A stretch of DNA of 64,000 nt from Liopterus haemorrhoidalis. Its lineage: Eukaryota > Arthropoda > Insecta > Coleoptera > Dytiscidae. Where the stretch lies: NCBI GenBank assembly GCA_963971575.1, contig OZ020616.1:53861201-53925200 (forward strand). Reading direction: 5' to 3'. The notes beneath the pieces were generated by a model that saw only the letters and a program-made list of their open reading frames with translations, was not told where the DNA came from and ran no database searches. This document shows positions 35,331-45,850 of the stretch, piece by piece; position 1 is the stretch's first letter; the number at the start of each line of letters is the position of its first letter. The position numbers were made by a program, and so were the translations under genes.

Positions 35331-36165
35331 TTAAATGCGATGTAGGACGAGCACATAATATCCAAATCCGGGGCTAGGTCCTTTATAGAGCTTGCACATT
35401 CTGTCCAGGCTGGAGTTGAGTCTGTAAGATGTTCGGCGCCCGGGCAGGTGGAATAAATCCACGTTCCTTGTTGGGTAAGGTGCAACTCTCAGTCCAACTC
35501 TTCCGAGGATGTCAGGAACGTCAGTGGTACCGTTCACTATTTTGTGGAGTAGACATAAGTCGAAAATCCGACGCCTATCTTGAAGAGGTTTCAAATTTAG
35601 TGCGGATAGTCGTTCACCTTTCGGCATAGCACTGCAATGAATACCCGATTTATACAGTGCATTATTACAGAATTTGATTTGCACGTTTTCAAGTCTGTGA
35701 ATCAAACTTTGTTGCTTTGGAGACCATATAGCTGTGGCGTATTCTAACTGACATCTTACTAGAGAATTGAATGAGACTTTGATGGTATGTAGATTCCTGA
35801 AGTTGACAGACTGTCTCTAAATGAAACCCAACATGCGCAACGAATTGCTTATAATTGCGTTGATGTGGGCTGTAAAAATGAGATCGCTACTAAATAAGAC
35901 GCCCAAATCTCTGATATCTTTGATTTGCTCTAAAGGTGTATTGTCTAGTGAATACACAACGTTCGATGGTTCTCATTTTTTAGAGAAGTTGATATAATTG
36001 CACTTTTGCGATGTTGAACCACAAGTTGTTTGCTGTGCACCATTGGAAGATAGAATCGAGATCCTGTTGCAACGCTATATGATCAGCTGCAGTAGAACTA
36101 ATCTTGAAGAGTTTTAAATCTTCCGCAAATAATAAGAAATTGCAATGTTTAATATCGACGCAATA
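35331..36165 (-). pseudogene. CR1/Jockey-type LINE reverse transcriptase, C-terminal half
   Basis: Minus strand in several frames: CNFLLFAEDLKLFKI (the catalytic FADD box, here FAED), LQQDLDSIFQWCTANNLWFN, IKDIRDLGVLFSSDL, ISNSLRMLGF, SLVRCQLEYATAIWSPKQQ and then RLENVQIKFCNNALYKSG to FHLPGRRTSYRLNSSLDRMC, ending at 35331. These are the palm, thumb and C-terminal blocks of jockey-like non-LTR elements. The Asp-to-Glu change in the active site and frameshifts show that it is dead. 5'-truncated. Confidence 0.85.
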
Positions 36166-36169
36166 TAAA

Positions 36170-37490
36170 TATCAGATATAAGCTAACTGTTTCTTAGAGG
36201 TATCAATTAGTATTTTTTGTTCATCTTGAGTAGCCTAGAATTCTCGGTCCTTCGGTACTACCCTAGCATCAACTTTGCTTTCCAGCACCCTCATAAATGA
36301 TCTAGTGGCCCCAAGTGTGCAGTATCGCTCACTTTGAGGATCACTGATCTAGTTTCATCAATATACACAACTGATACTTTTTATTTCGAACATCTTAATA
36401 TCAATTATCTTGTACCTTTGTGGACCTGATCAAAACTATCTCAGTGTGTGTTAACAGTATACCATTATTTGCAACTAACTTTTGCTGAAGCAGCGCTGAC
36501 CAGACAATCTCTGTACAATATAATTAAGGTTAAACTAGGTAGTTGGTTATTAACACCTCATTGAATAACAGCTTATGCTCTACCAGCATATTTGGAATAA
36601 ACTTATATATGATATAGGACATAACTTACACTATTTAACTAACTCAAATACAATATTTGAATCATTAAATCTACAGCTTGATTCCCTAAATTTTATCTAT
36701 TGCATTTTAAAGTAGAATACCAATAAAATAATTATGAGTCAGGAATATTTCCATAAGCGTGGGATAATGCACAATTCAATTAAGCAAATTATATCTATCT
36801 GTGGTTCGGCATGGGTGACGGTATTTATTAAACTGTCCATTAGTTAATTAACAAGTTTTTGGTTATGAATTTAACCACAAAATATTCATCAATTCATATT
36901 CATAAGGATAAGATATGTATTAATTATTCTTTAAATATTTATGTAATTTCATTACATGAAAATAATTTGCATAATTTTACCTTTAGATGGCGACCAAGCT
37001 TTTATGAAAATTAATTCTTAAATGGATCATATATCAAAAAAAAAAAAATCATAGACTAAAGCACAGGTAAAAAAGATCGGGGTAGGTTGGCTTCGGGGAA
37101 TGACTGCTAGGGTTTACATGAATACGTTCACGGGTTACTTCTGCTGTGCTGTACACCGCTCCAGTTTCAAATTTGCGGCGTCAGTTCTCATGCGTTTTCT
37201 ATAAGTCCTGTACTTTTACGTAGTGGTGGCACATTTTTGACTCCTTAGGATCCGATCTATTTGAATTTGATCGAAGGATTGATATCTGCTTGGCTTTTCG
37301 ACGAGTATATCCCGATATTTAGAAATGTTTTAAAATTTTCAATTGCAATCCAGAGATCCACTACTAACACTGAATTCAATTTCACTTTTAATGTCTTAGG
37401 TTGAAATATCTTGCCGATTTTTTCATTTGTGACCAATTTACCGCGCATGATTTGTGTGTAATGGTCGAAATACTCAGCTGTCCTACACAA
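36170..37490. other. Intergenic, nothing assigned
   Basis: A 77-codon minus-strand ORF at 37257-37490 is unrecognised; it may be a continuation of the gag-like repeat region beside it. Confidence 0.3.
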
Positions 37491-37499
37491 ATTAACATA

Positions 37500-38420
37500 A
37501 AACCGACAGTAGATTGGTTAATGGCAACAGACATAAGAAGACAGCACATTGTCAGCATTTTGAGTTAATTTGTTTCTACTTAAAGCTGTAATATCCTAAG
37601 TTTGAACGAGTTTTTTGCAGTCCACTTCTTTGATCCATGGACATTTGGTCCTTCGAGCCGGATTCTAATACAATGCAACATTTTTTCAAGAATGTTAGAA
37701 TGTCACTAATCATTGGCATCTCCATATCTACTTTTTATTCATTCCATTGCCTTTTAGTATCGCTGCTAATATCTAAACGAATAACAAACCTTTTGTGCCT
37801 TTTTGTACAGTAGACTGGAAAAGACATATGAAGGAAGCATATTGTCAGAATTCTGAATTAATTAATTTTTTCTACTTGAAGCTGAAGTATCCTGAGTTGA
37901 AACGAGTTTTTTACAGTCCACTCCTCTGGTTCATCGACATTTGGTCCTTCGAGCCGGATTCTAATACGCAGCAACGTTTTTTCAAGAATGTTAGCATGTC
38001 GTCAATCACTGGCATCTCTAAATCTACATCATATTAATTCCATTGTCTTTTAGTATTAGTATCGTAGTCTAATATCTAAACGAATAAACAAACCATTTCT
38101 ACCTTTTGTACAATAGACTAGTTACTGGTAACAAACATATGAAGGAAGCACATTGTCAGGATTCTGTGTTAATTAATTTTTTCTACTTGAAGCTGAAGTA
38201 TCCTATTTGAACGAGTTTTTTACAGTCCACTCCTCTGATCTATCGACACTTGGTCCTTCGAGCCGGATTCTTATACACTGCAACATTTTTTCAAGAATGT
38301 TAGCATTTCGTCGATCATTGGCATCTCTATATCTACTTCATATTCATTCTATTGTTTTTTAGTATCGCTTTCTAATTTCGAAACGATTAAACAAACTTTT
38401 TGTGCTGCAGCAATTTTCAA
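37500..38420 (-). repeat. Three tandem ~300-bp copies of a Pao-like gag piece
   Basis: The marker ggtccttcgagccggattct occurs at about 37647, 37943 and 38252 (spacing 296 and 309 bp). Minus-strand translation of each unit gives VDIEMPMIDEMLTFLKKC, then a VLESGSKDQ-like block and KTRSN, which resembles the central gag region (DUF1759-type) of BEL/Pao retrotransposons. Stops and shifts are present in every unit. A fourth copy lies at 40107-40312. The family assignment is moderate. Confidence 0.5.
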
Positions 38421-38429
38421 AGGGCTCCT

Positions 38430-39700
38430 TTCGACGCACCGCATCAGTTCTTAAAGTTAAATCGCGTTTTTCCATTTCTAACTCTAGTTTCTCGACTGTT
38501 TTACCTTAGCTACTGCGCGACCAGCAATGCAATCCACACTCTAGCCATTTCTCCTGATGCTAACGTTAGGAGCGACGCAACAAGGATAGATTACACTAGA
38601 ATATACAGCCTTATATTGAATGTCAAGCTGATGGAACAGTGAAGTAGATAGATCTATGGTGGCAAGGTGTTTACCGTATCCTGCTAAACATTAACCTTTA
38701 AATTTCTAATAAGGAAATAGCTGTATAGAATGGGACACAACGGTAACTCTTACTAAATGCTACACCACGAGTAATGATAATTTCGAAATAAACTTTTATG
38801 CCCTCGTCATATCTACCGTAATTGTATTCCTTTTTAGATATAAGCCGCCAATAATTCCCTACATTCATGATAATTAGTGGATGCCCTCATCCACTATTCT
38901 CTGCTACTTTTCGATGGGCCTCTTCATCATTTTCTTGGTCTTTCAATAGAACTTTGACTAAGAATGAATAATGGTTCGTGAAATAAACAATGTAAATACC
39001 TCTTCAGTGGTTAAAACTATGATTCACTTTGAAAATGTTCTAACTATCACGTGGTTAAGAGTGGATAATTTTGTGAGTAATTTACAGTTGATTTCCTTGG
39101 GAAGTAAGAAGAAGGATAATGAGTAGAAAATTATCACATCACGATAACCGGCACTAATTTCATGTTTCCTAGCATGAGTTTCCCTGCTGAGAAGACATGT
39201 TCTAAGAATATGAACCGGGTTAGCTTTTCCGGTAAATTTGAAAGTTCTCGGAAGAAAGTCTCATTAACTTTACAACTCACGCAACTACATGAAATCTTAT
39301 ATGCAATAACTTGACCACAATACCGATTTAACTTTGAAATTGGAGTTTAATAACTAATATGCATAAGTTTTTGATTTCTTGTTAAAACGTTTTGTAACCT
39401 ATTTTATAAGTATACAAAGTTTCTTTTACAAAAGTAGTTCCATTGTGAGACTTTTCTATTTCAAGCAAGCTATGAAGTGCGAATCCGGCAGTTGCTAACC
39501 ATAAGTAGTGTGATTCTCCGGAGGATCTACTCCGGGAATAATAAAGAACCAGTGGGTGAGTGGATCAATTTGTTGTACACGCATTCCATTCTTTCTAGAA
39601 GTTTAGGAGTCATTCACCTTTCAACCTTGACCTTATGACACCCTAAATAAGAATGTCGTAGGGTGGAAAGGAACATTATGTGTCACATAGATTATTTATA
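38430..39700. other. Intergenic, nothing recognised
   Basis: On the minus strand just above the gag-like units (38400-38500) the sequence reads MEKRDLTLRTDAVRRKEP and could be the start of the same polyprotein. The rest is unassigned. Confidence 0.3.
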
Positions 39701-39716
39701 ATTTTAAGAAAGAATT

Positions 39717-39956
39717 TATTTATTTATTTATTTATTTTACATCGGCCTATTTCTGCAACGAGGCTAATCGCCGATGCCAGGGGCGAGCTCCTACACCTGG
39801 ATGAGGGGTGAATGATTATGAAATGAGAGTTATGTAAACATATTATTCTCGCCCGAATAATATCACCGATGCAGAATCGAACTACCAACCACACAATCCG
39901 ACTGTATTCACCAGTTCAAACTGCTGCGATTTAGTGCGCTCGGCCACTCCGTCGAC
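39717..39956 (-). mobile_element. tRNA-Ser/Leu-derived SINE, copy 3, with target duplication
   Basis: Best-preserved copy. On the minus strand it starts gtcgacggagtggccgagcg (class II tRNA A-box region), has the B box gttcgattc, the core tattattcgggcgagaata and ends in (AAAT)n. It is flanked by the 11-bp direct repeat aagaaagaatt (39706-39716 and 39957-39967), showing insertion by target-primed reverse transcription. Two diverged relatives are at 2411 and 4124. Confidence 0.88.
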
Positions 39957-40106
39957 AAGAAAGAATTAATTACAATTACATTTGTAGTGAAATTATCATC
40001 CAGTGAAATAGATGATAGGACAAAAGTCATTCGGTATTTCGGACTTTTTTATCTTCATCAGGTGCTGTAAAATACAGTTTAATATTTACAATTGTGTTTT
40101 TCTTCA

Positions 40107-40312
40107 CGTTGGTCCTTCGAGCCGGATTCTAATACACTACTATGTTTTTTCAAGAAAGTTAGCTTGTTAGCTTGCTGCGATTATTGGCATCTCAATATCT
40201 ACTTAATTTTCATTCCATTGTCTCTTAGTACCACTATCTAATTTCGAAAAGATTAAACAACATTTTGTGTTACAGCAATTTTCAAGGGGCTCCTTTTTTA
40301 CGCACCGCATCA
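40107..40312 (-). repeat. Detached fourth copy of the Pao-like gag piece
   Basis: Carries the same ggtccttcgagccggattct marker and the unit end agcaattttcaaggggctcc also seen at 38405. Confidence 0.5.
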
Positions 40313-40344
40313 ATCATATCTATACATAGAATATAGTTGCCTTG

Positions 40345-40735
40345 TACATAATTATCTTCGTTTTAAACTGTAAATCTCGAGAGTTCCAAATAGATGTTCT
40401 AAGTACACTAAGGCCTTGTATACAGTACATAATCTTGGTGAAAATTAATCATTAATGTTAAGAAAAACATAATTGTATCAATTTTACTGTATTTTTCAGC
40501 ACCTGATAAACCTCGCAATATCATCCTATGGCATTTTTGGTGGTACCTTTCTATAATTTTTATTTTCCATCTCTAAAAACACCATGATTCAATTTTTCAG
40601 AGAAGTACAGGGATAACAGGTGTCTTTTACATCATTATCTTTGTTTTAAGCTGTAAATCTCGACAGTTTCGAATAGATATTCGTAGAGCACCGTAGGCCT
40701 CGAATGCAACTGATATCCAGGATAATATAAAGGAT
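40345..40735. repeat. Two direct copies of a ~110-bp motif
   Basis: The stretch aaactgtaaatctcgagagt to the aaggcct region (40355-40455) recurs as aagctgtaaatctcgacagt (40635-40735). A third, more diverged copy begins at about 41630 straight after the LINE tail, so that LINE may have inserted between copies. Confidence 0.5.
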
Positions 40736-40737
40736 GA

Positions 40738-40923
40738 TATAAGACAGGAATTGTATTCAACACCAAAAAGAAAGCAAAGGGTCGTTCTAAAGCTGTTACT
40801 GGAAAAAACATTGCTGCTGTTAAGATAATTGACGAAGAAAATAAAGCCCATTGTGGTGTAATAGAGCATCAACTTAAGTTTGTATCCTCAGCTATTAACA
40901 AAATCAAACACGATCACCTGTAG
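40738..40923 (+). pseudogene. Mariner transposase N-terminal fragment
   Basis: 61 open codons without ATG. AVTGKNIAAVKIIDEENKAH followed by CGVIEHQL and SSAINKIKHDHL matches the second helix-turn-helix region of mariner transposases ('ENIAAV..MI.ED....Y..I...L.IS...I..ILHEHL'). It resembles the corresponding part of 34375-35130. It ends abruptly before the catalytic domain. Confidence 0.62.
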
Positions 40924-41039
40924 GATCACGCACACCCAGGAAGCCTTAGGGGCTTGCGTTTCTCAAGAACTCAAAAAATACGTGTTTTGATTCACTTCTG
41001 TAGAGAAATACAGGGCGTATAGCTTTCTTATATATCATA

Positions 41040-41633
41040 GGGCACTTATTACAACTGACTGCAATGCGGAACTAACAAACCACAATACCCAAAATGCTGA
41101 TGCAGGAGTTGACAACATTTATTGCATAATTTATACAATACTTGATGATTGCATGCCAAAAACCAGGTCGCTGTCAACATCAAAATAAGACACATAGATT
41201 ACCTAAAAGAATGTGAGTCCAACATCTCCACAAACCCAAACCAGTTTTCGTCGTACTATCAACACACTAAAACCAAGATCCTCTATAGGGGAAGACCTTA
41301 TTCCTAATATATAATCAAAGCCTGTGCACATGCCCTAGTGAAACCATTGCATTATTTATTCAATATATGTATATTACTATATAATAACATGTAATTATTA
41401 TCATTGAGTCTGTTAATTTGTTCATTATTCTGTCCAGACATTGCGACAAGCTTCAGCTTAGTGATGCTGGACAGAATGATAAAAATAGTATATATAAATA
41501 AAATTGTCAATAAGTATAAAAATTAGGTCTAAGAAATTATAATAGGTTTTGGAAATAAATTTTCTTATTTACATTTATAACATAGGTCAATGTAAAAAAT
41601 GTAAATAAAGTTATTATTATTATTATTATTATT
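41040..41633 (+). pseudogene. LINE fragment: endonuclease-RT linker joined to a 3' tail
   Basis: Plus strand reads TDCNAELTNHNTQNADAG, DNIYCIIYTILDDCMPKTRS and, after a shift, ECESNISTNPNQFSSYYQH, the linker between endonuclease and reverse transcriptase in jockey/CR1-type LINEs. The reverse transcriptase is absent; AT-rich 3' sequence follows and ends in (ATT)n at 41611-41633. Confidence 0.58.
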
Positions 41634-41873
41634 GTCTTAGTTTTAAGCTTTAAATTTTGACAGTTTTATATTGATGCTTTTAGGGCAACGAAGGCTTCGT
41701 AGGCAGTAGATATTGTGACAATTCAAACGAACTTTTGCAGGATAATAAGTATGATAAAGTGACATATTCTCATAATTTACATTGTAGCAAGCTTGTAGCT
41801 GCTAACATTAAATCGTTTGTACCTGCTATTTGACCGCTAAGCAAGTGTACGAACGTGAGTTCAATATTTGTGG

Positions 41874-42408
41874 ACACCGTTATTTTGGACGTTTGAAATT
41901 GCTGATAGTACTAGGCTAGAATAGTACAATATAATGAGTATTAGTATCAAAAAGATATAATACAGAGTGATTATTTAATGGCGAGACGACGTCACCGAAT
42001 TTGACGTGCCTTCTAGCAGAATACTATGACTATAATAACCTTGAAGAAAATTTGATTATGAAGAAAAAAAGATTATGCGAATGCGCGCATAATCGCCTGC
42101 TACGATGTGTATGAAACGGCAAATTATTAAAACTTCCAGTGACGTCGTCTCGCCATTAAATAATCACTCCGTACTTCATGAGTATATAAAAAATAAATTC
42201 GGACGTTTCGGAAACTTCTCAACAATCTGTTTTCGTCTTCAGCGATCACGAGAAGTGATTCAACACTTCTCGTGATATATTGTTTTGACAATTTGTATTG
42301 ACAATTATATTGTACTATTCTAGCCTAGTACTATCAGCAATGGCAAACGTCCAAAATAACGGTGTCCACATTAATATTGGACCATTGCAAAATAATTTTA
42401 AAGATATT
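41874..42408. mobile_element. TIR element inserted in DR1
   Basis: Long inverted arms of about 65 bp: 41880-41944 begins gtggacaccgttattttgga, and 42305-42369 is its inverted copy with few differences. A 6-bp direct repeat agttca (41868-41873 and 42409-42414) flanks it within the host repeat. It contains the hairpin atcacgagaagtg / cacttctcgtgat near 42244-42276. No coding. Superfamily unknown. Confidence 0.65.
41963..42171. mobile_element. 209-bp MITE nested in the TIR element
   Basis: Inverted ends agagtgattatttaatggcg and onward to gacgacgtcac, about 32 bp with one mismatch near the tip, flanked by TA on both sides (41961-41962, 42172-42173). Tc1/mariner-type by target. This is the youngest layer of a three-level nest. 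Confidence 0.8.
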
Positions 42409-42629
42409 AGTTCAGTTCCTGCTTATGTCAAATAATTTGTGTAAAAACATTCATACAAATTACAGGTTCTGCTTAGCCGTTCGCAACCGGCTATAAACTG
42501 TAGGTGCCTTTCTGTGTACACTAAAAAATGGACGTAATACTGACCATATTACTCCTGAATATACATGAAACCTGGAAACAGAAGGCTTAGGCTCACCTCG
42601 CGCTGTCGTGCCAATGATGATCATGAATT

Positions 42630-43095
42630 TAGATTGTATAATCTTAATAAATTATTAAGTAATTGGTACAAATAATACCTAAAAAGACCTCACACTTGTA
42701 TTTTGATGGATGAAGTGAAGCCACAAGTATACACTACTGAGAGTGTCTAATAAGAAATAAAATTTTCCAGGGGATGTTTTTACAATTTTGATAAATTTCT
42801 ATAGTGAACTTGACTTATGGTTAGAAACAATTGCCCCAGTTTATTTCAAAATATAAAGTACCAAGGATATGACAACATGTTTTCAACATTTTCATCATGA
42901 CTTACTGTTGCTTGAAAACTTCTCTGAAATAAATTGCAAAATTGAGACAAATTTAAACTTCAACGAAAATAAACGATGATATCTAACATATAGTGTTCAA
43001 ACTATGACCATTTTCAGATATTATTTTAAGTGGAATACATTATTTCTACCAAAATATTTTCGTCATACTTGGTCTCACATACTGAAATAACACTT
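42630..43095. other. Intergenic, nothing recognised
   Basis: No feature seen. Confidence 0.35.
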
Positions 43096-43099
43096 TATA

Positions 43100-43664
43100 A
43101 CGGGTGTTCTTTTTAGAGGTATAGATCTTTAAATTGCAATAAAACAACGATGGATTATTCGATTGACATGAATTTTTTTTTATTCGAAAGATAATCTTGT
43201 GGCATTACATTAAATCATACCAACAAGACGGCGCAACATGTCACACAGCTCGTGCCACAATCGATTTATTGAAAGACACGTTTGGTGACCGCCTAATTTC
43301 ACGTTTTGGACCTGTGAATTGGCCTCCAAGATCTTGTGATTTAACACCGCTGGACTACTTTCTGTGGGGCTATGTAAAGTCATTGGTCTATGCGGATAAG
43401 CCACAAACGCTTGACCATTTGGAAGACAACATTCGCCGTGTTATTGCCGATATACGGCCACAAATGCTGGAAAAAGTCATCGAAAATTGGACGTCCAGAT
43501 TGGACTACATCCGAGCCAGCCATGGCGGTCATATGCCAGAAATCATATTTAAAATGTAATGCCACAAGATTATCTTTCGAATAAAAAAAAATTCATGTCA
43601 ATCGAATAATCCATCGTTGTTTTATTGCAATTTAAAGTTCTATACCTCTAAAAAAAACACCCAT
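43100..43664 (+). mobile_element. DD41D family 2 deletion derivative, copy B (565 bp)
   Basis: Same length and structure as 30287-30851, in opposite orientation. Flanked by TA (43098-43099, 43665-43666). TIRs of about 111 bp from acgggtgttctttttagagg to ggcattacat. The few differences from copy A suggest recent movement of both. Confidence 0.92.
43212..43559 (+). pseudogene. C-terminal third of a DD41D transposase
   Basis: Counterpart of 30392-30740: YQQDGATCHTA, RSCDLTPLDYFLWG and the ending HMPEIIFKM, stop at 43557-43559. It has the second and third catalytic Asp only, separated by 41 residues. Upstream codons are TIR sequence without ATG, so no sensible start exists. Not functional as a transposase; it could at most be a passenger. 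Confidence 0.85.
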
Positions 43665-43871
43665 TATTTGAAGGACACTGGATTATAAAAAAAAATATGT
43701 GAAGTGTGAATGTTCACACATTTCAGTGTTTCGCAGGTATTTAGTAAGTGAATGATGATTATTCGGGATGCCAAAACAAATTTTATGTTAAAATATTTTT
43801 TAATTAATTTTAATTCGAATGCCTAATACCATTATTTGGGTTTCTAAATATTTGCAATTTTTTTTTATATA

Positions 43872-45527
43872 TAGTTGTGGACAAAATAATAGTAGTGTGC
43901 TCAAAATTAACGAATCAACGTATTTTTTTGTTAAACAGTTACTGTTAATGCAAATATAATATTGAATAATGAAATAAGTAGATGTAAGATGATATACCAA
44001 CTACTACAATTTTTTTTATTTTTGTTAGTATTTACAATAATTATAAAATTAGAAAAAAAGGTTGGACATAATAATAGTAGTATTTATTATTTTTATGTTT
44101 TATTACAAATAATTAATTTTATAGATAATTAGTGACACTAAATTAGTAAAATAATATTAAAAATATTAATATTTAATTGCATGTCCCCTATTTTGAATCA
44201 CAAATTTGCACCGATTCGGCATGGAGTTGATCAGATCTTGACAACGTTTTAAAGAAATGTTTTTCCAAGCATCCTGAACAACGTTCCATAATTCGTGCTG
44301 ATATCTTGGTTTTTCTTTATAAACTGCCTCTTTGACATCGGTCCAAAGGTTTTCGATGGGATTGAGATCTGGTGACTGCGCAGGCCAATCCATAACTTCA
44401 ATCCCCTCCTCCACAAACCAATTTTTTACCCTACGACTGGTATGTTTTGGGTCGTTGTCTTGCATGAAGACCCATTTTAGCGGCATATCCTCTTCTGCAT
44501 AAGGCAACATGGTGTTTTGTAAAATTTCCAGATAAATATGTTGGTCCATAATTCCATCAATCTTATAGATGGGCCCTACGCCATAATAGGAAAAACAAGC
44601 CCAAATATTTATTTTTGATCCACCATGTTTAACAGTTTTTATAGTGTATTGCGGTTTGTAGGAAGAGTTAGGTGGCCTTCTTACGTATACCCTGCGTCCA
44701 CTTGACCCAAATAAAACAATTTTGCTTTCATCAGACCACAAAATGTTCCGCCATTTTGAAGCAGGCCAATCTTCATGTGCTTTTGCAAAACGCATTCTGG
44801 CTACAACGTGCATTTTTTTCAAAAGGGGAACTTTCCTTGGACTTCTGGCGAATAATTTGCTTTCTAATAACCGCCTACGAACGGTTCTGGAAGAAACTCT
44901 TAAATTTAAATCATCTTTAATTTGGCGGGAAGTCACAAAAGGATCAGCAACAGCAGCACGTTTTATTAATCGGTCTGTATGGTCAGTTGTTTTTCTTTTT
45001 CGGCCCCTTGTTTCATCAACATTTTTCCATTTTAATGCATTTCTAATCATCATAGGAGAACAATCTAATACATTTTGAATAAATTCATATGTTTTTCCCT
45101 CTTGTTTTAATTTTATAATCAGTTTTCTTTTTTCTTCACTCCAATGCTTCCCACGGCCCATAATTTCTGTTTAAACAAATAAAATTTCTCAATTACTAAG
45201 GATATTTCATTGAATTAACACTAATAGTAATCTTACCTTTGATAAATGTCAATAAAGTCCAATAAACAAAAAGCTAATACGAATAAAACGACAGAAAACA
45301 ACAGATATGTTATTTTAACAAAACAGATCTGAATACAGATTCACAGTAACTTGAACAAGGCTACCAATGTTATAACTCACAATGCTACCAATCAATGTTA
45401 TAATTTCCCTATTCAACATTTGTACCACATTTATGTAAAAAATTATTAATTTATTTTTAAGCTTAAACAAGATTTTTATTAGAAATAATTATTTTGCTAA
45501 ACACTACTATTATTTTGTCCACAACTG
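43872..45527 (-). mobile_element. Complete Tc1-like element (DD34E)
   Basis: 1,656 bp between TA target copies (43870-43871, 45528-45529). TIRs agttgtggacaaaataatag and onward to tagtgt match at 26 of 27 positions. A second related motif, ggttggacataataatagta, lies about 190 bp inside the left end (44061-44080), like the inner binding site of IR/DR-type Tc1 elements; no clear inner site was found on the right. It carries an uninterrupted transposase gene and is the best candidate for an active element in the window. Confidence 0.94.
44166..45161 (-). CDS. Tc1-type transposase, DD34E, intact
   Basis: 331 codons from ATG at 45161 to stop at 44166, no introns. Binds the terminal repeats and performs cut-and-paste insertion at TA. 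Residues 1-50 form the first helix-turn-helix (HWSEEKRKLIIKLKQEGKTY), GRKRK at 53-57 is the linker motif, and about 62-125 the second helix-turn-helix. The catalytic residues are Asp 144 (WSDESKI), Asp 235 (MQDNDPKHTS) and Glu 270 (SPDLNPIENLW), with 34 residues between the last two. C-terminus ends RGHAIKY. Length is normal for Tc1 (about 340). All diagnostic positions are intact, so it may be functional. No host promoter is recognisable; the gene sits wholly between the TIRs. Confidence 0.95.
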   Translation of the reverse strand: MGRGKHWSEEKRKLIIKLKQEGKTYEFIQNVLDCSPMMIRNALKWKNVDETRGRKRKTTDHTDRLIKRAAVADPFVTSRQIKDDLNLRVSSRTVRRRLLESKLFARSPRKVPLLKKMHVVARMRFAKAHEDWPASKWRNILWSDESKIVLFGSSGRRVYVRRPPNSSYKPQYTIKTVKHGGSKINIWACFSYYGVGPIYKIDGIMDQHIYLEILQNTMLPYAEEDMPLKWVFMQDNDPKHTSRRVKNWFVEEGIEVMDWPAQSPDLNPIENLWTDVKEAVYKEKPRYQHELWNVVQDAWKNISLKRCQDLINSMPNRCKFVIQNRGHAIKY

Positions 45528-45779
45528 TATATAGAGAGGTTCATTGATATTTTGAACATTGCGCCTACGGCTTCCATTGGTTGTTTAAATCATAAACTCC
45601 GACCCTCTGATTTCGTATACATTCAAACATAGAATTAAATTATAATTTCAACACTTCCCACTGGTTATTAAATTTACGCATTTAAAAATTAAATGCAACA
45701 TTTGCCAAAATATAACTAGAATTTCGACAAAATAATTTAAACAAAATAAAAATGCAAAAAAAATAAAAATTGACTGGGA

Positions 45780-45850
45780 ATCGAACAATGGTTTACAACT
45801 TACGAAGCGAGAACGTTACCACTGGACTACGAACGTTCACTCGTTTACTG
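45780..45850 (-). pseudogene. tRNA-like pol III sequence
   Basis: On the minus strand tagtccagtgg fits the A-box consensus and gttcgattc the B-box consensus, about 43 bp apart, a normal tRNA spacing. The loop region ttcgtaa could present CGT, but the anticodon and T stems do not pair well. It is a tRNA pseudogene or SINE head rather than a working tRNA gene. Confidence 0.5.

Larger units (their letters stand above)
41785..42625 (+). mobile_element. SINE-like repeat DR1, copy 3, interrupted by an insertion
   Basis: The tRNA-like head is 41785-41873 (ttaaatcgtttgtacc, tgaccgctaagcaag, gtgagttcaat). The repeat resumes at 42409 (ttcctgcttatgtcaaataa) and runs through ggttctgcttagccgttcgc to gctgtcgtgccaatgatgat. 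Without the 535-bp insertion it would be about 300 bp, like the copy at 5797-6040. Confidence 0.58.
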
